A stretch of DNA of 64,000 nucleotides from Roseiarcus sp963742305 (GTDB lineage Bacteria > Pseudomonadota > Alphaproteobacteria > Rhizobiales > Beijerinckiaceae), in assembly GCA_963742305.1 (NCBI GenBank), contig CAVULN010000051.1:1-64000 (forward strand), read 5' to 3'. Under the pieces are notes generated by a model. That model did not search any database, had not been told where the DNA came from, and was given only the letters and a program-made list of their open reading frames with translations. Position 1 is the first letter of the stretch; each line of letters begins with the position of its first letter. The translations under genes and the position numbers were made by a program. Of this stretch, positions 52,559 through 61,913 are shown piece by piece.

Positions 52559-52886
52559 CGGGACTTTCGGCGACCCCAGCTCTGAAGGCGCGGAGAGCGG
52601 AAGGGCGGAACTAACTAAAATGGAACTAAGGCCGCCAAAGCGATCGTTGCGCTGCTCTGCCTCGTTTTCGGGGGTCGCGGCGTTGGATAGGCGTTAAACA
52701 TGTAGCCTGACGGCCGCTTCAAGACCGCCGGCCAAAGTTGTCGGGAAACTCCAACCACTCGCAACCTATTGCGTGCATTGAGGGATTTGCGATGGCTAGA
52801 CATATTTGTGCTTGACGCGCCGGAACAATTGGCGTTTCCATTCTGTGGTCGCCGAGGGGCGACGCAAGATCGCGTAGCTGCTTGCG
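52559..52886. other. Gap with two GGAACTAA boxes
   Basis: GGAACTAA occurs at 52609 and 52623 in direct repeat. Neither is followed by CGTT at 16-17 bases; the second has CGTT after 18 bases. A degenerate EcfG-type promoter for the outer-membrane gene is possible but weak. No gene is seen. Confidence 0.35.
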
Positions 52887-53724
52887 TTGGGGGGCAAGTC
52901 TTTGACCCGCGCCGGCCCGAACCGTTGTTGGGCGGCCGTGAGCGCGCTCGCGGTTCTCCTCGGCGCGCCGGCCGCCGCATTCGGCGGCGCCTGGACCCTG
53001 CCCCAGAGAACCGGCCAGCTCATCGCAACCTTGTACGGTTGGACGGGGTTCGGTCCGCCCTGGGGGGGCAATCCCCCGGTAAACCAGAGCCGCTTCGACG
53101 CGCAGACCTATGTCCAATACGGCCTGACCGATTCTCATCACCGTCTTCGGCCAGACGGCATTGGAACATTACGCGCTTGGGCAGCCGACGCCAAACACCT
53201 ACAACGGCCTCGACTATTCGGATGTGGGCCTGAGGGCGAAACTCTGGTCGACCGGCGGCTGGGTGTTCTCGGGCGAGGGCGCCGCGTTCATTCCCGGGGC
53301 GCATGACGCGAAGGCGCCGGCTGAGGAGGGAAACACGGGCTGGGCAGGGGAGGCGCGGCTCAATGCGGGGCACAACTTCGCCCTGAGCTCGATCCCGTTC
53401 CTCGGCTCAGTTCCCGGCTTCCTTGACGCGGAAGTCGCTTACCGGTTGCGCACCCAAGGCCCGCCGGACGAATGGCACGGCGATTTCACCGTCGGGTTCA
53501 AGTTCACGCCCAAGCTGATGCTGATGCTTCAGGATTTCACCACGGTGACGATGGCGACCAAGAATCCGACGTTCCCGGCTTGGCGCTCGTCGACGGTCGA
53601 GGCGAGCCTCGTCTATGCCCTCAACGAAAAATGGTCGTTGCAGGTCGGCGTGTTCTCGACCGTTTGGACAGTCAAGACCAACACTGAGCGTGGCGCGGTG
53701 ATCGCCGTGTGGCGGAGTTTTTGA
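52887..53724 (+). CDS. Outer-membrane or periplasmic beta-barrel-like protein (one frameshift)
   Basis: The first frame has a signal peptide (AVSALAVLLGAPAAAFGGAW) then TLPQRTGQLIATLYGWTGFG and RFDAQTYVQYGLTD. Near 53140 it shifts by one base and continues as ILITVFGQTALEHYALGQPT, GLDYSDVGLRAKLW, FALSSIPFLGSVPGFLDAEV and WSLQVGVFSTVWTVKTNTER to the end. Alternating short strands suggest a beta-barrel, as in uncharacterised outer-membrane transporters. Function unknown. The final Phe precedes the stop, as in many outer-membrane proteins. Corrected length about 278 residues. Confidence 0.6.
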
Positions 53725-53742
53725 GGAACGTTGGTTTCCTCA
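53722..53742 (+). terminator. Weak stem-loop at the end of the outer-membrane gene
   Basis: TGAGGAA and TTCCTCA form a 7-bp stem starting at the stop codon; a short T-rich tract follows a few bases later. A terminator is possible. Confidence 0.35.
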
Positions 53743-53754
53743 CGCTGTCTTTTC

Positions 53755-53860
53755 GGACAGCTCGGCCCGATCGACTGGCCGAGCTGCTCGCGTTCGTCGA
53801 CACAGAGTGGAACGGCGTCGAGCGCGGCCTGCATGAGGCCGACTGGTCCGGCGGCTTGGC
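53755..53860 (-). pseudogene. Fragment of an acyl-CoA dehydrogenase gene
   Basis: Minus-strand residues GPVGLMQAALDAVPLCVDER followed by EQLGQSIG match GPLGLMAAALDVVLPYVHER and KQFGQAIG of the neighbouring isovaleryl-CoA dehydrogenase (bases 54400-54500). DNA is also clearly alike. Nothing else of such a gene is present, so it is a small displaced or decayed copy. Confidence 0.65.
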
Positions 53861-54081
53861 GCTTGGTAGGCCCCGGGTAACGCAACCGCGACACCCCGTG
53901 ACGCGGCGTCAAACAGGAAATGACGATGTAGCTTTCCCGCCACATCCCGTCCACAAGGCGCGGGGAGCTTCGGCAAGTGAATAGCGACGCCGGTCACTCG
54001 ATAGAATCCCTATACCAGCCAACCCCTCGACGATCGCTTGGAGTTGGTCGTGACTGGGAACGGTCCCAGCGCCGTGCGCTC

Positions 54082-55254
54082 TTACGCGCTCTTTTCGAAC
54101 AGCTCGCGCCCGATCAGCATGCGCCTGATCTCGCTCGTGCCGGCGCCGATCTCGTAGAGCTTGGCGTCGCGCAAAAGGCGCCCGAGCGGATAGTCGTTGG
54201 TGTAGCCGTTGCCGCCCAGAATCTGGATCGCGTCGAGCGCGACTTGGGTTGCGCGTTCGGCGGCGTATAGGATCGCGCCCGCCGCGTCCTCGCGGGTCGT
54301 CTGTCCGCGGTCGCAGGCCTTGGCGACGGCGTAAACATAGGCCTTGGCCGCATTCATCGCCACATACATGTCGGCGAGCTTGCCTTGGATCAGCTGGAAC
54401 GTGCCGATCGCCTGCCCGAACTGCTTGCGTTCGTGGACATAAGGCAGAACGACGTCGAGCGCGGCAGCCATGAGGCCGAGCGGCCCGGCGGCCAGCACCA
54501 CGCGCTCGTAGTCGAGCCCGCTCATGAGCACGTTGACGCCCCTGCCGACCTTGCCCAGCACGTTCTCTTCCGGCACTTCGCAATTCGAGAAGATAAGCTC
54601 GCTCGTGTCCGAGCCGCGCATGCCGAGCTTATCGAGCTTCACGCCCGGCGAGAATCCCTTCATGCCGCGCTCGATGATGAAGGCGGTGATCCCGCGCGCG
54701 CCCGCCGCGGGATCGGTCTTGGCGTAGACGACAAGGGTCTCGGCCACAGGGCCGTTGGTGATCCACATCTTCGCGCCATTGAGCACGTAGCGGTCGCCCT
54801 TTCGTTCGGCGCGCGTGGTCATCGACACGACATCGGAGCCCGCGTTGGGCTCCGACATCGCCAGCGCCCCGACATGCTCACCGGAAATGAGCCTGGGCAG
54901 GTAGCGCGCCTTCTGCGCGTCATCGCCGTTGCGAACGATCTGGTTGACGCAGAGGTTCGAATGCGCGCCGTAGGAGAGCCCGACCGAGCCGCTTGCGCGC
55001 GACACTTCCTCCATCGCCACGCAATGTTCGAGATAGCCGAGGCCAAGCCCGCCGTACTCTTCCGGCACGGTGATCCCGTGCAGGCCGAGCGCGCCCATCT
55101 TCGGCCAGAGGTCGCGCGGAAAGAGGTTGTCGCGGTCGATTTCAGCGGCGCGGGGCGCGATCTCCTTCTCGGCGAAGGCGCGGGCGCTGTCGCGGATCAT
55201 GCTGGCGCTCTCGCCGAGGTCGAAGTCGAACGGACGGGGCGCGTTGGGGATCAT
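54082..55254 (-). CDS. ivd: Isovaleryl-CoA dehydrogenase
   Basis: 390 residues, complete acyl-CoA dehydrogenase. LAMSEPNAGSDVVSMTTRAE is the flavin-loop signature, SGLDYERVVLAAGPLGLMAA places the catalytic Glu in YER as in isovaleryl-CoA dehydrogenases, and QILGGNGYTNDYPLGRLLRD is the C-terminal signature. It oxidises isovaleryl-CoA in leucine breakdown and feeds electrons to ETF. No mcc or liu genes are adjacent. Related straight-chain dehydrogenases are the alternative, but the Glu position and the sequence style favour IVD. Confidence 0.88.
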   Translation of the reverse strand: MIPNAPRPFDFDLGESASMIRDSARAFAEKEIAPRAAEIDRDNLFPRDLWPKMGALGLHGITVPEEYGGLGLGYLEHCVAMEEVSRASGSVGLSYGAHSNLCVNQIVRNGDDAQKARYLPRLISGEHVGALAMSEPNAGSDVVSMTTRAERKGDRYVLNGAKMWITNGPVAETLVVYAKTDPAAGARGITAFIIERGMKGFSPGVKLDKLGMRGSDTSELIFSNCEVPEENVLGKVGRGVNVLMSGLDYERVVLAAGPLGLMAAALDVVLPYVHERKQFGQAIGTFQLIQGKLADMYVAMNAAKAYVYAVAKACDRGQTTREDAAGAILYAAERATQVALDAIQILGGNGYTNDYPLGRLLRDAKLYEIGAGTSEIRRMLIGRELFEKSA

Positions 55255-55425
55255 GGGGCGTGGCTCAAGGGCGCTTCAGGCGGCGCGACCTTGGAGGCAA
55301 CGGGCCGCCTTTGGCAAGGCCCCGGCCGGGGCGAAAATGGCGGAGCCCGGAGACTCGGCGGACGCACGCCAAATTGGTGATATCCTGCGTCAGCGGCGCC
55401 GTCTCCAGCAATAGCCGCCGCGACG

Positions 55426-57181
55426 ATGGGGGGCGATGCGTTGGCGGGCGATTTCAGTTCGAGCGCCGCGAGGAAAACCGGCTGGCTCAGGCGGCTGCCG
55501 GGCCTCGTCACTTTGCGAAATTACGAACCGGCCTGGCTGACGCACGATGTCGTCGCGGGAATCGTGTTGACGACGATGCTGGCGCCGGTTGGCGTCGCTT
55601 ATGCGGTCGCGTCGGGCGTCGGCGCGATCTACGGCCTTTACGCCACGATCGCCGGTTTGCTGGCCTATGCGGTCTTCGGGCCCAGCCGGATCCTGGTGCT
55701 CGGACCCGACTCTTCGCTGGCGGCGGTCATAATCGGGGTCGTCGCCCCGCTCTCTGCGGGCGATCCGAATCGGGCGATCGCGCTCGCCGGCGTGATGGCG
55801 CTCGTCTCTGGCGCGGTCGCTTGTCGTGGCCGGGATCGCCCGGCTCGGCTTCGTCACCGACCTTCTGTCGAAGCCGATCCGCTACGGCTACATGAACGGA
55901 ATCGCGCTGACCGTGCTGATCAGTCAGATACCCAAACTGCTCGGGTTCAAGATCACGAGCGCCGGACCTCTGCGGGACCTGTGGTCGATCGCCGGCGCGG
56001 TCGCGGGCGGCAAGGTCAACTGGGTCGAGTTCGCGCTCGGAGCCGCGACGCTTGCGGCGATTCTGCTGGTGAAGAGGCGCAAGCGCTTTCCCGGGATCCT
56101 TCTCGCGATGATCGCCGCGACGGCGGTCGTCTCCGTCTTCCAGCTGGCGGAGCGCGCGAACATCTCGGTCCTCGGCTCGCTCCCCCGCGGCCTGCCAATG
56201 TTGACAATCCCGTGGATTCCGTTCGCCGACCTGGTCCCGGTCATCATTGGCGGCTGCGCCGTCGCCCTCGTGTCGTTTGCCGACACCAGCGTGCTCTCCC
56301 GAACTTACGCGGTCCGAACGGGCTCGCGCGTCGATCCCAATCAGGAGATGGTGGGGCTTGGCGCGGCCAATCTCGCGGCCGGACTGTTTCAGGGCTTTCC
56401 GATCAGCAGCAGTTCGTCCCGCACGCCGGTCGCAGAGGCTGCCGGCTCCAGAACCCAGCTGACCGGGGTCGTTGGCGCGCTCCTGGTCGCCCTGCTCCTG
56501 CTGCTGGCGCCGGATCTGCTCAAGTATGTGCCGACCGCCGCGTTGGCTGCGGTCGTCATCTCGTCGGCGATCGGATTGTTCGAGGTCAATGACCTCAAGC
56601 GGCTGTTCAAAATCGAACGGTGGGAGTTCTGGCTGTCAATAGTGTGCTTTGCGGGCGTGGCCGTCTTTGGCGCCATCGAGGGAGTCGGCATCGCGGTGGT
56701 GATCGCGGTCATCGAGTTTCTCTGGGACGGTTGGCGTCCTTATTTCGCGGTGCTGGGACGGGTCGACGGCGTGAGGGGCTTTCATGATGTCACCCGCTAT
56801 CCCAATGCGCGTCAAACGCCCGGGCTGGTGTTGTTCCGGTGGGACGCGCCGCTGTTTTTCGCCAACGCGGAGTTCTTTAAGGATCGCGCGCTCGATGCCG
56901 TGGCGACCGCGACTGCCCCGGTCGAATGGTTGGTCGTCGCGGCGGAGCCGGTGACAAGCATCGATGTCACCGCGGCCGACGCGCTGTCAGAGTTGAACGA
57001 GACGCTCCGGCGCACAGGGACGAGACTGTGCTTCGCCGAACTCAAAGACCCAGTGAAGGATAAATTGAAGCGCTTCGGCCTGTTCGATCAAATTGGAGAG
57101 CAGTCCTTCTTCGCAACGATTGATGCCGTTGCGGACGAATACGAGCAGACATATCGGTCGATGACGGGCCCCGCGTCATGA
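55426..57181 (+). CDS. SulP-family anion permease (one frameshift)
   Basis: The first frame has the SulP start (LPGLVTLRNYEPAWLTHDVV, MLAPVGVAYAVASGVGAIYG, AVFGPSRILVLGPDSSLAAV). Near 55825 it shifts by one base, and the rest follows: GFVTDLLSKPIRYGYMNGIA, ADTSVLSRTYAVRTGSRVDP, LFQGFPISSSSSRTPVAEAA. A C-terminal STAS domain follows (LVLFRWDAPLFFANAEFFKD, EPVTSIDVTAADALSELNET). Corrected length about 585 residues, normal for SulP. It would move sulfate or another anion across the inner membrane. The start at ATG 55426 is approximate. Confidence 0.85.
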
Positions 57182-57261
57182 CCGCCTGTCCCGGCCGGCC
57201 GCCCTGGCCGGGGAAGAAGAGCCCGGCCGGGGAGGGAGGGTTGGGGATGCCCGTCGGGGTT

Positions 57262-57729
57262 TTAGCAAGCGTCCCAGAAGCCGGACCGGTAGCTCGGGTC
57301 GGTGTAGTACCAGCACAGGCCGGGCGCCGGCGGCCGGCCAGCGTAGGCTGCGGCGGCGCCGGCGGCGAGCACCCCGACGGCCGCGCCGGCCGCGATCGCC
57401 CCCCCAGACGGCCACCAATACCCGCCGGGCCGGGCCCAGCCGCCGCGGTAAACTCCCCCCCGATAAACGCCGCCGTGATAGCCGTGGTAACCGTAGCCTC
57501 CGCGGTAGCCGTAGCCTCCGTGGTAGGTTCCGCCGCGATGGTAGACCCCGCCGTGAGGCCCGACTCGGGTCACGCCGCGATGGGCGACAAAGGCCTTCGA
57601 AATCAGCCCTTCGCTCAACTGCGCCGTCGGATTCGGCCCCTGCGTCTCGATGGCGCCAGCCTGGGGCGGACTAAAGCCGGCCAGCGCGATCGACACACAG
57701 GCGGTTTTGACCAAACTCGACCAAATCAT
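57262..57729 (-). CDS. Gly/Tyr/His-rich exported protein
   Basis: 155 residues: a signal peptide (VKTACVSIALAGFSPPQAGA), then a repetitive stretch (GGTYHGGYGYRGGYGYHGYH) in GGxY and GYH units, an Ala/Gly-rich hydrophobic helix (GGAIAAGAAVGVLAAGAAAA), and a short end with CWYYTDPSYRSGFWDAC. This pattern is common in exported proteins of Hyphomicrobiales without known function. The two Cys near the end may pair. Single gene. Confidence 0.7.
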   Translation of the reverse strand: MIWSSLVKTACVSIALAGFSPPQAGAIETQGPNPTAQLSEGLISKAFVAHRGVTRVGPHGGVYHRGGTYHGGYGYRGGYGYHGYHGGVYRGGVYRGGWARPGGYWWPSGGAIAAGAAVGVLAAGAAAAYAGRPPAPGLCWYYTDPSYRSGFWDAC

Positions 57730-57923
57730 GGCTTACCTCCTTCAGCGCCCCCCGCGCCGCCAGTCGCACACCCGCACTTATCGCACAAGACCAGGGCCGA
57801 GGTGAAGACGATGCGATCCGCCGGCGAAATCCGCGCGTCCTTCAGTTCCAGGCCGTCCTGTCTTGATCGTGCAAAAGAATGGTTCGAAAAGGCAAGACAG
57901 ACGAGCCAGCGAGGAGCCGCGCA

Positions 57924-59319
57924 ATGAAGAGTCCAGTATGGCGGATCGCCTTTCTCGCTCTGATGGCGATGGGCGCCGGGGCCGAGGCGGAGAATGCGGC
58001 CAGGTTGGCCGCGCTCAAGGGTCTTGCTCCGGTCTCTGCCCTCTCAAACAGCGCAGCGGGCAGAGCGGCGCTCGCCGCCAACTTCTCTGTCACCGGTGGA
58101 ATCCAGACGGGCGCCATTCGACAACCGACGCTGATGCCGTTCGCCGAACAGCAGCAGCAGGCCTTGCGCGACGCCTTCATTACCGACGGCAATCTTGCGG
58201 AACTCGCGGACGGCTTGGGTGCAACGCTCGGCGCAGCCTATCAGGCGCGCGCCCACTATCTCGACCGGGAGACGCTTCACCAGCGTCTCCGAGGCGGTCA
58301 AAAGCCTGATCGCCTACGCCAACTCGACGTCGGGATCCGATTCGAACGCGGGCAAATATTTCTTCGCCAATGGCACGACCAACGGCAGACAGCCGGCCTC
58401 GGACGAGGCGATGGCGATCTTCAAGGAGGCCGGCGGCGCCCCCGACCCGTTTGGACGCGCCTACAACCGGCGCGCCGGAACGCCCGGCGCTGACCTTTAT
58501 GGAGATTCCCGTCCGTTTCAGACCGAACCAAGGACCGCGAGAATCGTTGGCCCGGACTATTTCAACGTTCCGGCCGGCAACGAGGTCTACAACCGTGGCC
58601 CGATCATGGACCTGATCGACAGCCCGTCCTTTCCGAGCGGCCACACGACCTATGGATACATGGGATCGCTTCTGCTCGCCGTGCTGGTCCCGGAGCGGTA
58701 CCAGGAGATGGTCGCGCGCGGGGCCGAATACGGCAACGATCGCATCATCATGGGGGCGCACTACGCCATGGACGTTCTCGCTGGCCGCACCCTCGCGACC
58801 TATGACCTCGCGCATCTGCTCGCCAACGACCCCGCCTACATGAACCAAACACTGAAGAACGTCGCGATGACAACCGCAACGTCCGAGCCTCAAGTCCAGC
58901 CGGCCATCGGCGACTTCAGGGCGGCAGTTGCGGCGGCGCGGACGGATCTCGTGAAGGTGCTCGAAGAGTCTTGCGGGAAACTGGTCGCGGTCTGCGCGCG
59001 CGAGGATACCGGGCGCTTCAACTCGGCAGCGATGAACGAGGCCTTCTACATGACGACTCAGACCTACGGGCTGCCTGTCGTGCATCCGGGGACGGCGGAC
59101 AAGATCGAGGATGTGGGCGCGGTCGCCCCCGAAGCCGGGAACCTCCTGACAGCCGCCTTCCCCAAGCTTAGCCTCGAGGAGGCGAACCGCATCCTGACCG
59201 AGACGGAGGGACCGGGCGGCGGCTTTCTCGACGACGGATCGGCCTTCGGCGTCTATTCGAGGCTCAACCTCTACGCCGCCGCGGGCCGCGCCGCGGCCCT
59301 CGCGCGCGTCAAGCCCTGA
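57924..59319 (+). CDS. Exported PAP2-family phosphatase/haloperoxidase-fold enzyme (one frameshift)
   Basis: Signal peptide (VWRIAFLALMAMGAGAEA). The first frame runs to about 58275, after DRETLHQR, and similarity continues one frame over as FTSVSEAVKSLIAYANSTSG. The acid-phosphatase motifs follow: RAYNRRAGTPGADLYGD, SPSFPSGHTTYGYM with PSGH intact, and YGNDRIIMGAHYAMDVLAGR with the nucleophile His. Corrected length about 464 residues, larger than simple class A acid phosphatases. Periplasmic phosphatase activity is expected; substrate unknown. GAGGAG lies before the ATG at 57924. Confidence 0.8.
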
Positions 59320-59675
59320 CGACAAGGCGCTTTGGAGTGGCCATGGGCGGACGCGGCAGCAAGCGCGCCTGCTGTCGCGTCCGGGTTCCGCGCCAGGGGG
59401 ACGCGCCGGCCTGAGACATGTTGCGGAAGCGCCAAGGGCCAGACCTCGCTCTTGCCCCGGCAATATCTCCGCCTGAACTCAAACACCGTCTTCGAAGACT
59501 ATGACCCCCATTGTCGCCGCCGCATGCGTCGCCTGGCGTAAGCTCATTACTCCTAGGCCTCGCTATTGATTCGATAGCATCCAAATGCGCTTTTCTATCC
59601 GGGTCCCTGTGGTCGTTGGAGCGCCGCCCATGACAACGCCTGGCGAAGGTCTGCGCGAAACCATAGGCCTCCTCC
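59320..59675. other. Intergenic region between the PAP2 gene and accC
   Basis: 356 bases without a supported gene. Both flanking genes end here (convergent). No clear terminator hairpin with a T-run was found. Confidence 0.4.
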
Positions 59676-61031
59676 TCACCCGTGCGGGTTGGGCCCGTTT
59701 CTCAGGAACTCCTCGAGCCAGTGGATATCGTATTGGCCGTTCTGGACGTCAGCGTTTCGAACGAGCGAGCGAAACAGCGGTAGCGTCGTCTCGACGCCAT
59801 CGACGATGAATTCGTCGAGCGCCCGGCGAAGTCTCATCAGGGCCTCGGTTCGCGTCCGGCCGTGGACGATCAGCTTGCCGATCAAGGAGTCGTAATAGGG
59901 CGGGATCACGTAGCCCTGATAGGCTGCCGAATCGACGCGGATCCCCAAGCCCCCGGGGGGATGAAAGTAGGCGATCCGTCCGGGCGAGGGCTGAAATGTG
60001 CGCGCGCGCTCGGCGTTGATGCGGCATTCGATTGCGGCGCCGAGGAATTGAACGTCGTCTTGGGCGAAGGAGAGGGGCGAGCCGGCAGCAATCTTGATCT
60101 GTTCGTTGATGATGTCGATGCCGGTGATCATCTCGGTGACTGGGTGCTCGACTTGCACTCGCGTGTTCATTTCGATGAAGAAGAACTTGCCGTCCTCGTA
60201 GAGGAATTCGACCGTGCCTGCGCCGACGTAACCTAGTTCAGCCATCGCCCTGGCGACGATCCCGCCGATACTTTCGCGCTGTTCAGGATTGAGCGCAGGG
60301 GAGGGGCCCTCCTCCCAGAGTTTCTGGTGGCGACGCTGAAGGGAGCAATCGCGCTCGCCGAGGTGAATAGCGTGGCCTTGGGTGTCGCCGAGCACCTGAA
60401 CTTCGATGTGGCGGGGCTTGGAGAGATATTTCTCGAGGTAGACGGAATCGCTTCCGAAGGCGGCCTTCGCCTCGATCTTGGCTGCGCTCATCGCCCCGAC
60501 GATGTCCTCGGGTCCCCATGCCACTCTCATGCCACGCCCGCCTCCGCCCGCCGCGGCCTTGATGATGACTGGATAGCCGAGCTCCGCGGCGACCTTGAGC
60601 GCTTCGTCTTCGTCCTGCACCCCGCCCTCCGAGCCTGGGACGCAGGGTATCCCGAGACGCCGGGCCGTGACTTTGGCCTCGATCTTGTCGCCCATCAAGC
60701 GGATGTGTTCGGCCTTCGGGCCGATGAACGCGATCTCGTGCTCCTCGAGAATGTCGGCGAATCGGGCGTTCTCGGCGAGAAAACCGTAGCCTGGATGGAC
60801 GGCGTCCGCCCCGGTGATCTCGCACGCCGCAACGATCGCGGGAATGTTGAGATAGCTGTCACGCGCCGGCGGCGGACCGATGCAGACGCTTTCGTCCGCG
60901 AGCTTGACATGCATCGCCTCCCGGTCGGCGGTCGAATAGACCGCGACGGTCGCGATGCCGAGCTCCTTGGCTGCGCGCATGACCCTGAGTGCGATTTCGC
61001 CACGGTTGGCGATCAGGATTTTATCGAACAT
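59676..61031 (-). CDS. accC: Biotin carboxylase subunit of acetyl-CoA carboxylase
   Basis: 451 residues, complete. FDKILIANRGEIALRVMRAA is the N-terminus, KAAAGGGGRGMRVAWGPEDI is the ATP-grasp Gly-rich loop, RDCSLQRRHQKLWEEGPSPA carries bicarbonate and biotin contacts, and FFFIEMNTRVQVEHPVTEMI near residue 285 is the metal site. It carboxylates biotin on AccB with ATP and bicarbonate as the first step of fatty-acid synthesis. The ATG at 61031 is certain from the conserved start. accB lies upstream on the same strand with an unusually long gap of 279 bases. Confidence 0.95.
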   Translation of the reverse strand: MFDKILIANRGEIALRVMRAAKELGIATVAVYSTADREAMHVKLADESVCIGPPPARDSYLNIPAIVAACEITGADAVHPGYGFLAENARFADILEEHEIAFIGPKAEHIRLMGDKIEAKVTARRLGIPCVPGSEGGVQDEDEALKVAAELGYPVIIKAAAGGGGRGMRVAWGPEDIVGAMSAAKIEAKAAFGSDSVYLEKYLSKPRHIEVQVLGDTQGHAIHLGERDCSLQRRHQKLWEEGPSPALNPEQRESIGGIVARAMAELGYVGAGTVEFLYEDGKFFFIEMNTRVQVEHPVTEMITGIDIINEQIKIAAGSPLSFAQDDVQFLGAAIECRINAERARTFQPSPGRIAYFHPPGGLGIRVDSAAYQGYVIPPYYDSLIGKLIVHGRTRTEALMRLRRALDEFIVDGVETTLPLFRSLVRNADVQNGQYDIHWLEEFLRNGPNPHG

Positions 61032-61099
61032 CGAGGCGGGCTCTTGTCGCGGCGCTGTCGGCAGTCGTTGTCGAGCTTGCTTTCCGCTGGGTCTCCGGG

Positions 61100-61290
61100 C
61101 CTCCGCCCTCATGGCCGGGCTTGTCCCAGCCATCCGCGCCGCGCAGGTTCAGCGTCGGGTTCGGACTCGCTCTTCCTGGTAAGATCTGCCTATCGACAGA
61201 AAGTCTTCCATCTTTGCCATGTTCCCAGTTGGTTGATGCGCCGGACCAGGTGGATGGCCGCGTCAAGCGCGGCCATGACGCCTGCAGGCG
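61100..61290. repeat. Repeat-rich spacer between accB and accC
   Basis: The plus strand reads as MAGLVPAI-type sequence near 61110-61135 and RVKRGHDA-type sequence near 61262-61283, and the minus strand as PRLTRPSTW and GWDKPGHEGGG. These peptide-like signatures mark short palindromic intergenic repeats widespread in Hyphomicrobiales genomes. They are not genes. The repeat probably inserted into the accBC operon. Confidence 0.6.
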
Positions 61291-61310
61291 CTGCCGATGC
61301 CGGACTGCTG

Positions 61311-61817
61311 TCATTCAATGATCATCAGCGGCTGGTCGTATTCCACCGGCGCGCCGTCGGCGACCAGAATACCGACGACCTTGCCGGCCCGCGGCGCGAC
61401 GATGTCGTTAAAGGTCTTCATTGCTTCGACCAGCATGAGCTTGTCTCCAACCTTGACCGCCGATCCGACTTCGACAAACGGCTTGGCGTCGGGACTGGCC
61501 CGCAGATAGGCGGTGCCGACCATGGGCGATCTTACCGCGCCCGCAACATCAGCCGCCGGCGGCTCCGCCGCGGGCGGAGCGCCGGTGGCGGCCTGCGCGG
61601 GGTTGGCGGCGATGGGCGCCGGTTGAGGAACCGCGGCCAGGTTCATGTGAGCTGACGGCGCCCGCTCGCGCGCCAGACGCACCTGCAGCTCTCCGAGGCT
61701 GATCTCGATCTCGCTCAGATCGTATCGCGACACGATTTTCGCGAGCTGGTCAACGGCTGCGATGTCGACAAGACTTTGCACAGACCCGTCGGTTCGCGCG
61801 CCGGACGGCTTCTTCAT
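61311..61817 (-). CDS. accB: Biotin carboxyl carrier protein of acetyl-CoA carboxylase
   Basis: 168 residues. An N-terminal helical part (VDQLAKIVSRYDLSEIEISL) is followed by a Pro/Ala-rich linker and a biotinyl domain. LMLVEAMKTFNDIVAPRAGK carries the biotinylated Lys (EAMKT, near residue 131). It carries carboxybiotin from AccC to the carboxyltransferase. GAGGAAAG lies upstream of ATG 61817. Followed by accC after 279 bases of repeat-rich DNA. Confidence 0.95.
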   Translation of the reverse strand: MKKPSGARTDGSVQSLVDIAAVDQLAKIVSRYDLSEIEISLGELQVRLARERAPSAHMNLAAVPQPAPIAANPAQAATGAPPAAEPPAADVAGAVRSPMVGTAYLRASPDAKPFVEVGSAVKVGDKLMLVEAMKTFNDIVAPRAGKVVGILVADGAPVEYDQPLMIIE

Positions 61818-61913
61818 TTCTTTCCTCGCAATGAGAGGGGACGGGCCGGTCACGATTCGAACTTTTCTATATCCGGCGGCCCCCGGCAAGGAAAGTTCGA
61901 TGAGGCGTCCGGC

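Noticed and set aside
52609..52645. GGAACTAA boxes as a full EcfG promoter
   Set aside because: The nearest CGTT is 18 bases away, outside the normal 16-17, so only noted as possible.
53909..54583. Arg-rich 224-codon minus-strand frame
   Set aside because: It is the out-of-frame shadow of the ivd gene.
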